The notes beneath the pieces are model-generated. The model saw nothing but the letters and a program-made list of their open reading frames with translations, had not been told where the DNA came from and ran no database searches. Of a stretch of 64,000 nt of DNA, positions 1 to 11,288 are shown one piece after another (the first letter of the stretch is position 1; each line of letters starts with the position of its first letter). The translations under genes were made by a program, and so were the position numbers. Source of the DNA: Fasciolopsis buskii (taxonomy: Eukaryota; Platyhelminthes; Trematoda; Plagiorchiida; Fasciolidae); contig LUCM01002871.1 in NCBI GenBank assembly GCA_008360955.1, positions 192,979 through 256,978 of the forward strand. The letters run 5' to 3'.

Positions 1-1369
1 ATTTCCTGATTCCCGTTTTTTGATCACCGTACTAGAAGCACGAGGTCAGGAATGACAGAGTTCAGGTTTTTCTAAACGTTATCTTGTTGTCTACCAGTTT
101 AATTCTAGTCGTTCAACAACATCGCCCGGGGGCCTGAAGACCCTAATATCAGTTAGGCTTTGTCGAGACTGACAAATGACCATTTTGAACGAACTTGTTT
201 GCATCTAAATGAAAACCACCATACGGACTTCTTTGGCAGTGTCAAACGTATCCGTTCTGACCGTCTTCACCTACCACCTGGATTTAGGGAATAAAACCAC
301 GCCCGTTTTTCTGAACTGAGCTTGTCGCAGACTGATGAGAAATGCATAACGTTCCGTTCCGGTTCTGATACACAACCACGTGCCCTATAGTACCCGTTGA
401 ATACTTGGCAAATTAAGATGTTCGATTAATGTTAGCATAACTTCTCATCTGATTACTCCCACCCCGGGGTCCAGAAATCGAGTGCGAGTATTAGCCTGAG
501 TCAGTATCCAAAAGACCTTCGCAGAACTATTGAACTCACGGTGTTCACCTGAGTCATTGTCATGTTCTATGTGTTTAAAACTTACCCAGAATTCGAGGCG
601 GTAGTCATGCAATGTGACAGACATACTCGTTTTCAGTTGTTCACACTCATGCCAATACATGGCAGTGAACATGACCAGCAATAGTTGAGAGGGACAGTAC
701 CTTAGAGTTCCGGTGATTCACAACTGTCTCTGAAAGTAAACGTTCTTGTCTGTGCGTGTTCTCTCAGCCGGCCAACTGTTCAAATCCTATCTGAGATAAA
801 ACAAATGCAATCCAGTCTACACTTGAGTAAGCACACCGTTTTAGTCCTACCTATAAGGCCAAACGAAAGAGCACCTGTGACGTTCTATACAAAGTTCCGT
901 GATTTGGCAACGTGATCCTTTGTAGACCAATATCTGTGTGTTAACGGAAAAAGTCCTTTAACCCGATGCAAGCAGTGGCTGCGAGTCTTACACGTAGAGA
1001 TTGAAACATTACTTGGCAGTGTGGGATTTTTTATACCTTTGTAATATTCGAAGTGACACACCCAGGACCAGATTAGATTAGAACCAGTTTGAGAATTGTG
1101 AACAGAATACGTGCCCGAGAATATTTTCTGCTCGGCCAATTCATGACCATTTACGCGACTTTTAACGCGCGTTGTTAATATGTCAATTAAATTCTAATGG
1201 TGATTTTCACTCAAAAAACCATAAATTAAATGAAAATTTAATTATGAATGCAACCGGTCTGTTGTAATTGACAATGGAGCTTTATTTACTATTAGTATTT
1301 GACTGGGTAGATTGCAAGAAACCAAGTAGATGCTGATTTTTACACTCGACCACGAGATCCTAGGGTTAA
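1..1369. other. No gene recognised
   Basis: Only short frames on both strands. A minus-strand frame at 445-681 contains a TLHDYR stretch whose DNA resembles the LINE endonuclease fossil at 53.8 kb over about 17 bases. The likeness stops there, so I do not call it. The rest shows no repeat or RNA gene I recognise. Confidence 0.4.
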
Positions 1370-1560
1370 CTACCCTCGGTGGTCATGCGGACAAGGTTGT
1401 GGTGTTTGGACGAGAAGTTCGTGGGTTTCGAGTCCTCCTACCCTCGATCAACTTCTCCACTTGGCAACCAGTTATTGAAAGCAGACCCCTTCCTGTAAGC
1501 GACGTACGCGTTTGTAAAGTTAAAGGGTAAAGGTAAAAGAAGGATGAAAGTTTCAACGTC
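1370..1560 (+). mobile_element. Degenerate tRNA-derived SINE (family A, copy 1)
   Basis: The head has a tRNA-like layout: a CGGTGGTCATG-type start, then GGGTTTCGAGTCC near 1431, which resembles a Pol III B box (GGTTCGANTCC). A conserved body follows containing CTTGGCAACC. The same order of blocks is seen at 27841-28012 and 47846-48004, where the body reads CTTGGCAGCC or equivalent and ends in AATAAAGGAAGTAA. This copy is the most diverged of the three and its tail has decayed to an AAAGG-rich run. Homology is by eye only and boundaries are approximate. Confidence 0.6.
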
Positions 1561-1768
1561 TTTCTGGGAGTCTCCAGGCTGACAAATCTCCAAGATAATT
1601 TATCAGTTCGATTTAATCTCATAATTTATAGATCACTAAATTCGAAAAATACTCATTTCCACTCCTTTGCAATATCTTCCAGACACCAGATGAGTTTACG
1701 GTTCTTACCGTTTTGTTTTATATTGTCGACTAAAAGATGAACAACAAAGCCACAAATGGATTATGTCT

Positions 1769-1940
1769 ATATCAGGACCAAATGACATAATGAGTGTATC
1801 GGAAAATCGATGCGCCATGTATTGGTTTTAATTGATTGTAAAACTTGCCTTGAGAAAGACTACCCACGGTAGTCGAAACATTGGCACATTACATCTATCA
1901 ACAACTCGGTATTATTAACACTATATCATTCACAGTTGAA
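1769..1940 (+). mobile_element. Penelope-like terminal repeat (family C, copy 1)
   Basis: Starts GGACCAAATGACAT and ends near the CATTCACAGTTGAA block. The centre reads CCTTGAGAAAGAC, TACCCACGGTAGTC, GAAAC: a 7-base stem (GACTACC/GGTAGTC) between a degenerate CUGANGA-like box and GAAAC. Five more copies occur in the window (11790, 12596, 28573, 28973, 43460). Penelope-like retroelements are known to carry hammerhead motifs in their terminal repeats. Assignment to that class is inference, because no reverse transcriptase or GIY-YIG frame lies beside it. The first half (to about 1830) is inverted relative to the copy at 28973. Confidence 0.55.
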
Positions 1941-3942
1941 TTATATCTACTCCAAATATGTACACGCAAATAGACCTTTCATGCCCGGTCTCATCCAATC
2001 GATTTTACAAAGTTCCAAATTTGACGAACATGTGCATCTCACAACGGACCAGGTATTGTGAAGAGGACAATTCTTTGATTTGGTCTTCAAATCAAAAAAG
2101 ACTCACTTGCGGTTGACAGTTCCCTTTTAACTTTAAAACACAAAAAGAAGAAACATAGAGAGCATACACAACGAGATAGGCTTTCCAAGGTGTGAAAAAA
2201 TTGTATTGTATTGCAGTTCTTTGTCCTTCCTAGGAACCACCAGGTTTTCTCACCAAGAATTGTCCACCTCCAAGTGGGTGTGTTGATAACGGGCAATTCT
2301 GTACTTTTCCTCCATCTCTAGCTAGAAAGTCAGATGGATAAACTTTTCGATTTCCTTTGGATAATCCATTCAAACCAGGTTTACGATCGACTGCGATCAA
2401 TCACCTTGGATTGAAATTGTCCAGCGAAACTGTGTCCTGCTCCCTAATTCGTATCGATTGCAAACTGATTGGATTGTAATATATATCAGACGTGGACCTG
2501 CCCTAATCCGATCATTCGTCCATACGGTATCCACATGGAAACTAGTCTTTGCTCCTTTGTTGGGCACAGTCTCAAACCACTTGTTCGATAATCTATGTGA
2601 ACCTTCCGATTTGGTACGATTTCGAAATCATTCAGATCTTAGTCCTGGGATTCGCATAAATGTGCAGGTTCATTTGATGGAAACATTCACACCCTGGACC
2701 CGGTAATGTGCGGGCTCTTTAACGGCGCGGTTCCGTGGAATCTGTGAACCGCTTGGGCAATTAGTGAAACGACAGAAAATAAATCATGCGGTTCAACGTT
2801 CCTGTGTTTGCCGACAGTCCGTTTATTGTGCTGAACTGCCGAGTAATTCTTGTGACCAAGGACCTATTTGAGTCGGCTGACTCAATCGTGCACATGGATA
2901 CTAGTCATAAGTCTCACCTTCCTCGTAAACTGAAATGAATCAAACATTAGAACGATAGCCAGGTGAATAATCGAATTAGTACTTTCAACATCAACGTAAA
3001 ATACAATTCGCTAGGTGACTGCCGGAAGTAACACTTATTAGGTATCAAAAATGTACACGTTAAATGGATGATTGTGCATTTTCGCAGACGACCGGACGGT
3101 GACACACTGAATAAGAGCATCATCGTAACACCATGCAAAGTTAAACCAGGGACAAACACTTAGAAGCAGACTAGTAGTTACCCTTTTTCGGACAAACTGC
3201 TGCTTCGTTTCTTCGTTCACAGGGTGGACAGTGATAGACCACATTTACCGGTTCTGATAGGTGCATGAAAAGTTTCATCTATTCGTGTACGTTGGTCACA
3301 TGAACCAAGTTAGTGTCGGTTAGTAGAAATAAAAGCAAAGACAAACCAAGTTCCCAATCATCCAACACAAACTGATTCCTATCGCCAGCTGTAAAGTGAG
3401 CTATGATGGATTCTCACGGCGATGAATTTTCGATTGTCAATGAATCGGTCAGTCTACCTATGGCCAAGTCGTGTGCTGACAAAAACTAACTATAGGCCCG
3501 CATAATCCATAGTCCAGTGCCATCATAGCGCCTAAGTTCCCAAACCAACCGCATCACTGTACGTCAATTTCCACATCGACCAATAACTGATGGCAGAATG
3601 TCTATCTTTTATACCAGCCAATAGGCTCTCAGTACGTTGTCGTCTGATTCAGCCAATTACGTTTGTCCATTTCAAATGATATTCAATGACAGCAACAACG
3701 TACCGTTTTTTCTGTCTTATGGATCGGTGATTTCTGGACTAATTTGCAAGCAATTTTCGTGGAAGGAGTAATTTTATCCAAAGTTTTGCTCACCGACTTG
3801 ATCCACCCGAAAGTTAGCCAGATTTCACCATTGTTGAATATGGCTGGGCAACTATGGACGCCACTAACGTATAGTGCATCAGTTTCAAGCTAAAGACATT
3901 GGCTTTTTTTTAACGGCTGGTAAGACGTGGACAAAACATTAA
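1941..3942. other. No gene recognised
   Basis: About 2 kb of AT-rich DNA with short frames only. I found no splice-bounded exon, repeat copy or RNA gene that I could support. Confidence 0.4.
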
Positions 3943-4296
3943 AGCGCAGAGGACATCCGGATACAAATTCAACCACCATCCGGTTCAGTGCCTTTCGGAA
4001 TCCGAATTGACTTGAATGGTTTGCAAAACTCAAAATTTGCTCAGTTAAGTTCCACGACTTTGAAAAAAAAGAACAAATTGGTCAACACATTCGAGAGAGC
4101 AATCCCGAAAGATGAGGAAACAGGTCCAAGATCCGTTCGCTTTCCTCGTCAGTCACATGTGCAAATAAAAGAAGTTCAGAAGGACCACTTGCGATATTTG
4201 CACATTAGAATGAATGAAAAAAATCTGATTCATCGCAGGGCGAACCCGAACAAATTGAAGATACGGATTTTGTATTTTTACCGTAAATATCGGTAG
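3943..4296 (+). CDS. Candidate terminal exon, unknown protein
   Basis: An open frame of about 117 codons bounded upstream by a stop at 3940. It has no convincing initiator: the frame passes through a GTG at 3988, so it would have to be an exon, with possible acceptors ending GCGCAG near 3949 or GGTTCAG near 3988. The product would be strongly basic, with runs such as TLKKKNKLVN and many Arg/Lys residues towards the C-terminus. An AATAAA lies at 4307-4312, just after the stop, as expected for a last exon. I recognise no domain. A chance frame is quite possible. Confidence 0.25.
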   Translation, partial: SAEDIRIQIQPPSGSVPFGIRIDLNGLQNSKFAQLSSTTLKKKNKLVNTFERAIPKDEETGPRSVRFPRQSHVQIKEVQKDHLRYLHIRMNEKNLIHRRANPNKLKIRILYFYRKYR

Positions 4297-5464
4297 ACCG
4301 AAGTAGAATAAATCTACGGAGTTCACATTCCCTATCGATCAAGCAGTGTTTGGGTCTGGTACTCGGTTAAAGGAGAACACTTGTGGTTATCAGTCAAACA
4401 ATTCTATCGAGTGGAATTACAGCACTGTGTGCGGTATTACCCAACTGCTGTAAAGCTGACTGAGCAGAAAATAACGACACTAGATAATCATTTCACATCA
4501 TTCATACAACCGGACTAACGAGGGCCATGGTAACCCTTCCTCATAGGTGGATTTTGTATCGCTAACAAAATCTTGTCTGTAAATGTCGTGGTTTCGGCTA
4601 CAGCAGGTCACCTTCGTGAACGGTCGCTTTCAATGGAATCGCTTGGACAAAACAAAAAACCCTGGCGGCAAGTTTATTTTGTCACCAAGACAACTGACCG
4701 ACTTTGGCAGGCTAGTGTCAACTACCATCAAAATCCACGCTCTCCTCTGTCTGCATGCTTTCGTTCACACCAGAAGTAATCGAAAAGAAGCATACCCTCC
4801 GTCTGATGTTAGTTTTATGGTTGAATAAATTTCAGTTGAACGACTGGTTTGACAGCTGCCCAGCTGATCTGCGGAAGAACGATTAACTCAGACGATCTCT
4901 ATTTTGCACGACAGGGATTCATACACACGAGTATAAGCACTGAAATACTACTATACATTGCCTAGACATGAGAGAACAACTTAGCAATGTGTTATTTTTT
5001 GATCGATCCGGATTGCCACACATCTAGTTCATTGTCAGACAAGGGTCACCGGGAATTTGACATAATACACGGCCAATTCGTGACGTTTCGGATTGTCATC
5101 TGAACCTCGAATGTTTGCACAAAGACTCAAGTGATATTGTTCCTGTAGCTATCGATGAAATTTTATTTTGGAACATAGAATGCGCACCAGATCGTACTTT
5201 ACCCGTTCGCAAAGAGAATTTATGTAATGGTTTAACTCAACGGCCAGTCACTTACTTTCCGTATTTTTAGGCACCAAACTTTTGTCTAAAATGGGAACAT
5301 TCAACCGTATTGATTACTAAGTTACGTGACTGACGAAAAAAATAGAAGTTAGCCAATTTGAAGAGAATAAGCCTACTGAAATGATCGATTCTAGCGGGAC
5401 AGAATACAAGCGGAACACAGTAGGTCAAATAATCAACTCCATTGGAACGTATGTTTCCTCCTAG
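4297..5464. other. Possible polyadenylation signal, otherwise nothing recognised
   Basis: AATAAA at 4307-4312 follows the candidate exon. Overlapping plus-strand frames near 4573-4828 have no supporting signals and are treated as chance. Nothing else recognised. Confidence 0.3.
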
Positions 5465-5693
5465 AGATCCTGCCAAACAAGCACGGGACAAAATATCACA
5501 CTTTCTGTGTGAGACACTACCAGTGGCAGGGCTCAACGCAATTCCCGAAAAATGTGAGGACATAAGGCAGGAAGAGGATGATATAACACAAATTAGTAGA
5601 GAGATAGACGGTTACATAATGTGGGAGATCGCTTTTGTAACTGAACTAAGAGCTAGAAACGTTCATGCGCAGATCAGTCATATTCGTGGTTGA
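5465..5693 (+). CDS. Candidate terminal exon, unknown protein
   Basis: The frame opens just after a pyrimidine-rich acceptor (TATGTTTCCTCCTAG at 5450-5464) and stays open for about 76 codons to a TGA at 5691. The deduced peptide is rich in charged residues (for example KCEDIRQEEDDITQISREID), which is more protein-like than most frames here. The exon would begin in phase 2, its first base completing a codon. No upstream exon, poly(A) signal or known domain was identified. A chance frame is the main alternative. Confidence 0.3.
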
Positions 5694-6093
5694 ATGCGTC
5701 GTGGGCTGTTTTACTACTCGGCCGCCCAGTCTACAGTAGACCAACTTATTCGAGGATGCATTAAAAGCGTTCATGCACCCAGGAGCTTTCTGCAAATCAG
5801 CAGAGTAATTCCAGGCTAGCCGGTGGCCATTTTATCGGTTCATATACCTCTTCCGGAAAACCTCGACGGGTCAGTGGAACACGACGAAGGCTTTATTTGA
5901 TTCACGGGCCACACTCGCCACTTCACAGTCCCAGAAGCGCGTTCTTGTGGTGTTTCTCAGGAAAATCGACTGCCAGCATGCTCTCGACAGCGGCCGCTTA
6001 TACGGTGAGCCTGAACCTTCTTTGGTTACGGATAACCACTAGAATTGCGGCCGCTCCCAGCGGCAAGCAGCTCTGCCCGGTGTATAACGTATA
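5694..6093. other. GC-rich patch with two GCGGCCGC palindromes
   Basis: No gene recognised. Two GCGGCCGC octamers lie about 55 bases apart (5991-5998 and 6046-6053), unusual in AT-rich DNA. A TTTCTCAG acceptor-like and an ACG|GTGAGC donor-like site bracket 5962-6003, but the piece is too short to call an exon. Confidence 0.3.
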
Positions 6094-6480
6094 CATATAT
6101 ATATATATATATAAATAGAAGCAGGAAGTATTATCTGGATGCGTGAACGAAATTTGCCTGGGAGCACACGACCGGGTTCGCGGTTATTGTCGCTCGTCAG
6201 GTATGCGTACCCGATGCTCTCTTGTCCAGACATCCACATACTTGCACACTCCGAATTGATTGATATTTCTCACCAGAATCGAATCTGTACCAACAGGAGT
6301 GTGCATGGAAGGTCTTCGTCGAAGAGTCCACAGAAGAATCACAACTGTGATTCGTTGATAATTCTTTGTCAGCTGGGCTGAGACAACCTTAGGAACGAGG
6401 GCAGAATGCCCCAGAATATACGTATGTATATATAGAAGCAGGAAATAGTATCTGGATGTGCTTCCGGGCAAATTTTGTTT
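6094..6480. mobile_element. Hammerhead-bearing repeat with (TA)n edge (family H, copy A)
   Basis: Begins at a (TA)n tract (6094-6113) and the arm motif GAAGCAGGAAGTA, and ends with a second, truncated arm (GAAGCAGGAAATAGTATCTG from 6432), again next to TA-rich DNA. The body shares long blocks with 17703-18160: GAGCACACGACCGG, GGTTATTGTCGCTCGT, CAGAATCGAATCTGTA, TTCGTTGATAATTCTTT. Orientation of the inner block differs between copies. A hammerhead-like core sits on the minus strand at 6164-6206. It carries no protein frame, so it would be non-autonomous. It resembles the class of small ribozyme-bearing retroelements known in animals; that link is inference. Confidence 0.65.
6164..6206 (-). ncRNA. 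Type I hammerhead-like ribozyme motif
   Basis: Read on the minus strand: GCATAC, then CTGACGA, stem II GCG-ACAATAAC-CGC, then GAA-C-CCGGTC, then GTGTGC. GCATAC and GTGTGC can pair as stem I (one G-U). The CUGANGA box and the G-A-A of the GAAA box are intact. The A of the A15.1-U16.1 pair is C here. A GGTC cleavage-site-like tetranucleotide follows a palindromic CCGG stem III, as in the schistosome Sm-alpha hammerheads. Activity is untested. Confidence 0.5.
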
Positions 6481-8906
6481 ACGCATTAATCCAACTTTCC
6501 TCCGTATCACATGCTGTTTAATCAAATAATCAATACACGAAGTATTACATGCTCAATTCCAACTTGAAATTTTAAAAAGTTTCTTCCCTTCCCTCATTTT
6601 GCATTTATCTGCATTCCGTCAGACCTCTTCTGTACCTCTTCTAGACGGCATTTATAACTTTATCAAGCTTCAGGTGATCAGGCGACCACATGAATATTGT
6701 TTAGTTTCACGGTTTTACCGATTGTTAACTTGTGCTAATTCAATGGATTGTAATGATTTACACCGAGCCGACTAGAGTGTTCTTCACCGTGGAACCCACT
6801 TCTAGGAGCAGATTTTGGCGACTGGAATTTCATGGGTTTTATAAACGTTTTCCAACCGACGGTAGCGGGGATCCGGATAGTTTATGGATGCAGTTTTGAA
6901 GCGACATGGTCTGAAGCGAAGTTAATTTGTGCAGCCGAAATTCAGTTAATAACATCCGGGAGCGCATATGATTGTCGAAATTCTGGTAATAAATCATCAA
7001 CAAATATCGATCAGTTCAACTGCTCCACAGCTTCTCGTTTCCTAAGAACACATTCAAACTAACTAATGGATAGAATAGCCGCCGAGTGACTCAAGTTGAC
7101 GAAGCATCAGCTATACGCGGCCTCATAACTAATTTTGTGCACACTACTGCTTTCGTAATTAGTGTTGCCTTGGGTCAATTTTATTTATGATCCACTTGAA
7201 TAATCCTCATTGTTTCCAGTCCGTGGTTACCCCACGGCACTGGTGTCCTTGTTTGTTTTGTCCATCTGATCAGGGACTTGAATGCAAATAGAAAACTGAC
7301 CTAGTTGGGGTGAAATACCTCACATTAAGCTCTTCTAATAAAATGTTGTTTGATTCATCTCTCCTTTAATTTATCACAAAGTTTGTTTGCATAGATTTTT
7401 TTAGAAAATTTAAGTGAATAATCTTATCGTTGACCGATCATTTCAGCAGGGATGTTTACAGCCAATGACCTAGCATTAACGTGCTCCGGGTTTAATTGCT
7501 ACGGCACATGACCATTTATTCATAAAAGAAAACGATAACGGCGGTTAGTGAAAGATCGATTGCAAAACATCGAGACGACCAAGGTGATAAAGATGAAAGT
7601 GATACGAATGTAAGGATCTCATGCGCTAAGGCACTTAGCCATATCACCTATTGTCTCTAACCATCGCTAAGGGGCTCCAATGGACCCCAACTCGGTAGTC
7701 TACCTCGACTTGCACAGGCCAGTGCAGTGGTTTAAGTTTCCATACCTTTTGGATCTGTCATCAACTGGCCGATTCGATCCATCTTCTAACCGTCGACAGT
7801 CTAGACGAACCATGTAGAACGAGGCAGTCGATCATCTAGCGTAAAGTAACTATATTTGGCTCCTGTCCTAAAGACAGAACCTTAAGGTCCAATACTTTAA
7901 GTCTAACCCCTGAGTTACTGAAAATTTCTCCCGCCATATTCTAGCAATACTACGACAATAGCGATGTTCAAATCCCACAAGGCTTCACGAAGCTTCTGCA
8001 GTCAACGACCTTGATTTTGAGGCGCATGTCAACGGTTACCTGAATACTACTGCCTTTGAACTATAGCCGCCTATCCCGCCGACGTCATAGATGCCTCAAA
8101 CTGGTGAATTCTAATCAAGCCGTCTTTATGCTCGAAGGACGATCGGCTGAGATAAAAGTAACCAAATCCCATCTCCTCACCCAACTCCTGTTCAGCAATA
8201 ATGGTGTTCCGCGCCGAGCCAACCCGCTCTCTGCAACAGCATTTTTACACTTTGAAGGCGCACACTGACCCCCCTGATCTGGTAACTCAAATCGATGTGA
8301 AAATCAATTTGTTGAACTATGGCAGTATTTTGTGGAATCGCTTTTATTTGTATATCACAGACATCCATGTTACAGGCAATTCGCGAATCTTGTAGGCAAG
8401 GTAGCAACATGGGCAAAATTCATCGAGGACGTGAAAGCGCGTAAAATCAATGAACGAAAAATCCCTTTAGAACAAAATATGGAACAACGAAAGCAGTGAG
8501 GCAAGAATTGATCTAATTCGCTAGCGAATAGGATCTAGTAGGCAGACCAAAGAAACCCGAATCGCTGCTACCTGGGACAATGGCGATGACATTAATTCCA
8601 GGCGCTGTTTTTGCTAGCATCTCACGCTTGATACTGATCGATCAGCCATCGATCGAGTGAAGCGTTTTCAATTCCGAACAACGCAAGTTTTGAAGTATGC
8701 CGTCATTCGTTCTTCGTCATACTGTCTACTACACTCATGGGGAGGCAAAATTTGTATTCTCCTCGAATCGGTATTTTTAGTTGATTCAGGAAAAACGATA
8801 AAGAATTTTATCGTGGTCAAATGATCATTGCGATTTTGAATTCAGGGAAATTCCAGCAGCAAAAAGCCAAAGCTTATACGGGGAAGGGGTCTCCAGCTCT
8901 TAAATT
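6481..8906. other. No gene recognised
   Basis: About 2.4 kb with short frames on both strands and no supported gene. The moderately GC-richer part at 7620-8420 may be an old transposon relic, but I could not match it to a family. Confidence 0.35.
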
Positions 8907-9104
8907 TCACTTACCGTTTTGTAAATCTGTAATGGGTAGTTGGAAGAAATACGCATAATTCCGCATAGACTGGAATTTGCTGTAGTGCCGAGATTTTGTT
9001 CGAATCAACTTACCGTAGACCTTTTGTTTTAGGGCTGCCTCAAACGGTTCATGGTCTGTTTCAAACAAAAGTGGACAATACATGAACTGAATGCAAGCTG
9101 GCAC
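8907..9104 (-). pseudogene. Ty3/gypsy retrotransposon RNase H fragment
   Basis: The minus-strand frame contains IQFMYCPLLFETDHEPFEA, which fits the Ty3/gypsy RNase H block usually seen as F-x-x-YVYG-R-x-F-x-V-x-TDHKPL, and continues with LIRTKSRHYSKFQSMR, matching the region where other elements have a P-R-L-Q-R-M-type helix. The T-D-H-x-P core including the catalytic Asp is kept. Neither reverse transcriptase nor integrase was found in place, and a stop lies about 20 codons upstream of the block, so this is a dead fragment. The gene would read from high to low coordinates. Two GTAAGT donor-like strings here tempted me to call exons; the RNase H match explains the frame better. Confidence 0.5.
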
Positions 9105-10940
9105 GTCGTCAGTCCGTTGTCATTTTTACAATGTCTGCGATCTAGAACTTCAAAACTCAATGAACACAAAGCTAGACGAAAACTATCAATCTGAGCTACG
9201 AGGGAATGCAGTAGTCAGGACTATTGAATACTCCCTTAGCGATTGGAAAATTGCACTAGAACGTTTTGACACGCACCGTCGCACAATCGCAGACGTGATG
9301 CATAGATCGGAGATGTTTGATTTGTACTCCGAAGTATTTAGACCAGTGAATGGCCTCTGGACTTGAAACACAAAAATTCTGTCAGATTTTCAAAAATACA
9401 AATACTAACGAATGACTAATCATCAAAATATCACCAGTTGGTCGCGCCTACACATTCTTTTCGAAAAAGGGTCTCTTTTACCCACACTTTCGTTCGACTT
9501 CCATCTACGATTTGCTAAACCGGTCCATTGTACCATGTCCGCATGTGCCATTCACGAGTGCAGAGCAAATGTGAAAACTTGCAACCGTTAAAATATAGAC
9601 CTGTATTCCCTGCACGTGAACATTTTTGCAAAGCATTTGACCATTCATCACTGTGACTGTCCTGACAAGAGAAAACGAAATGATCCCGGGTGATCACGTT
9701 GTTATCGAAACAGTCTGAATCTCCGAAATGTTCATCGCTGGAAACGTGGACGAAATGTACTTGTTTTGAAGTCTCACCTGGTGAGACTGTAGTGGTGTCT
9801 TCAGGCACAGCAGTGGAACTTTCCACAGTCACCTATTTGTTTACCTGGTATCAATTATTTGTCCGTAAAATCTCACGAAGACCACTGTATGTTCATTGTT
9901 TGACAAATAAACCTGCTCGCTGAAATCAGTTGTCCATAACGTTCCGAAAGTAAGAAGTATTAAAAACAACATACACATTTGACTTTTGTGCTTACATTCC
10001 TTAGCTCCTGTCTATACATTTTACTTGTATTATTGATTTTCATCAGTATTGTTAGGACCAGCAAATTCCGGCAGCACACTACAGTCACGTAGCCCTTGTT
10101 TGCTATCCCGTACCATGTTTGTGAACGCCTGAGGTGATTATGTTTCAAAACAGTTGCATTAGTGTCACAAAACCCGGAGTCAAAACAATTGCATAAATAA
10201 AATTATAAAACAAAATTGACCAATAGATACCACATGATCCGTGTTTGCAAGGAATCATACACATTTTTACTTACTCTTGAGTGCAATTCTATCCACTGCA
10301 TCTTTGTCCGCTTTAGAAACATGAAAATTCACAGCACATTTAGTCGTAAAAATGCCTCACATCCGGTCTTCCGTTGTACACTTTAATTAAAAATGTCATT
10401 TCGAATCATCGATAATCAAGTACAAGATGAATGGTTATTGCTTGAATGCACGAGAATTTCATTGTCTGTTCTAATACCCGTTACCATTAGTGTCAAAGTC
10501 CACAAAAATAGCAAACGTGCGCGTCTACTGGTTTATCCTAGCCTCGGACGTCGATCTTATTGTCTCAACCATCCATTCCAATGCACGAACATTGTGCAGA
10601 GAATTCGGGAAAATTTGAGTCAATCGTTGACATTTTATCGTCCAGGGAACATTAATGCATCACTAACTTCCTCCTTTGAGACAATTCCCGTTTTTTTTTT
10701 GTTTTATCGCTTCCATTTGGCTCTACTATTGTCACAATCTGGACTCTCGTCATTGCCACCAGCATGAGCTTGCTATTGGTTGACTTTCCTGGACTCCCTC
10801 GGTTGTTGACGTGATGTGTTGTCAAACCGTGGAGCAAAACGGCCCGAAAAGAACACCGATGAGGTTTGATTGTTGTGTGCTTATGAATTTGTTGTAAATG
10901 GCATCGTAGCAGTTTAGTCCCGACTCTGACTTGGATTGTC
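9105..10940. other. No gene recognised; short perfect palindrome
   Basis: A perfect inverted repeat, AGTCTCACC-T-GGTGAGACT, lies at 9770-9788. A 105-codon minus-strand frame (9515-9832) contains good-looking splice strings, but the frames do not join. On the minus strand at 10275-10353 a frame ends at an AAGA|GTAAGT donor-like site, without a clear acceptor. Nothing here is firm. Confidence 0.3.
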
Positions 10941-10990
10941 TCAATTTGGTCTCCATGCCTCGCTCATATGTTTGCTCGAGGAGCTTATAC

Positions 10991-11021
<31 letters not shown>
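10991..11021. repeat. (TA)n microsatellite
   Basis: About 15 uninterrupted TA units, abutting the Tc1/mariner-like fragment. Confidence 0.95.
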
Positions 11022-11023
<2 letters not shown>

Positions 11024-11288
11024 AATAAAGCTTTGTTGTTACTATCACTTTCGAAGGAAATGGTACTGAATTCAACGTTGCAGAGTCAATATATTCACTA
11101 AACATTCGTGAAGCGTAAGACGGATCGTTATCGTGGAGGATAATCATTTTCCCAGAAGTTATAAGTTCGTTGATGTCCGGGAATGTTTCAGTCGTCGCCG
11201 ACAAACATTTCGCGCTATTCCCGGCGACTTTGATGGATGTCCAGCCAAAACAGTCAATGAGCCACTGGAATTCCTGGGCAAAATCCAT
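10991..11288 (-). pseudogene. Tc1/mariner-like transposase fragment
   Basis: A minus-strand frame contains MIILHDNDPSYASRMFSEYI. This resembles the second catalytic-Asp block of Tc1/mariner transposases (x-x-Q/H-D-N-x-P-x-H/Y-x-S/A-R), and about 15 residues later there is a V-P-F-P-S segment where those enzymes have a W/P-P-x-S-P-D block. The frame then runs into a (TA)n tract at 10991-11021, so the third catalytic residue is missing. Upstream sequence gives no convincing first Asp or DNA-binding domain. The call rests on one motif block and could be wrong. Confidence 0.35.

Noticed and set aside
331..338. CTGATGAG, a hammerhead first box
   Set aside because: No stem II or GAAAC follows within a plausible distance.
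445..681. TLHDYRLEFWVSF as a second LINE endonuclease fossil
   Set aside because: Only about 17 bases of likeness to the 53.8 kb copy, and the VDIA-L-S context is absent.
8950..9050. Spliced mini-gene with a 44-base intron on the minus strand
   Set aside because: The unspliced frame matches Ty3/gypsy RNase H, which explains the sequence better.
9515..9832. 105-codon minus-strand frame with a strong CACCAG|GTGAGA donor and a strong TTTTCTCTTGTCAG acceptor inside it
   Set aside because: Removing the 116-base intron creates a stop in every frame combination I tried. Left as coincidence.
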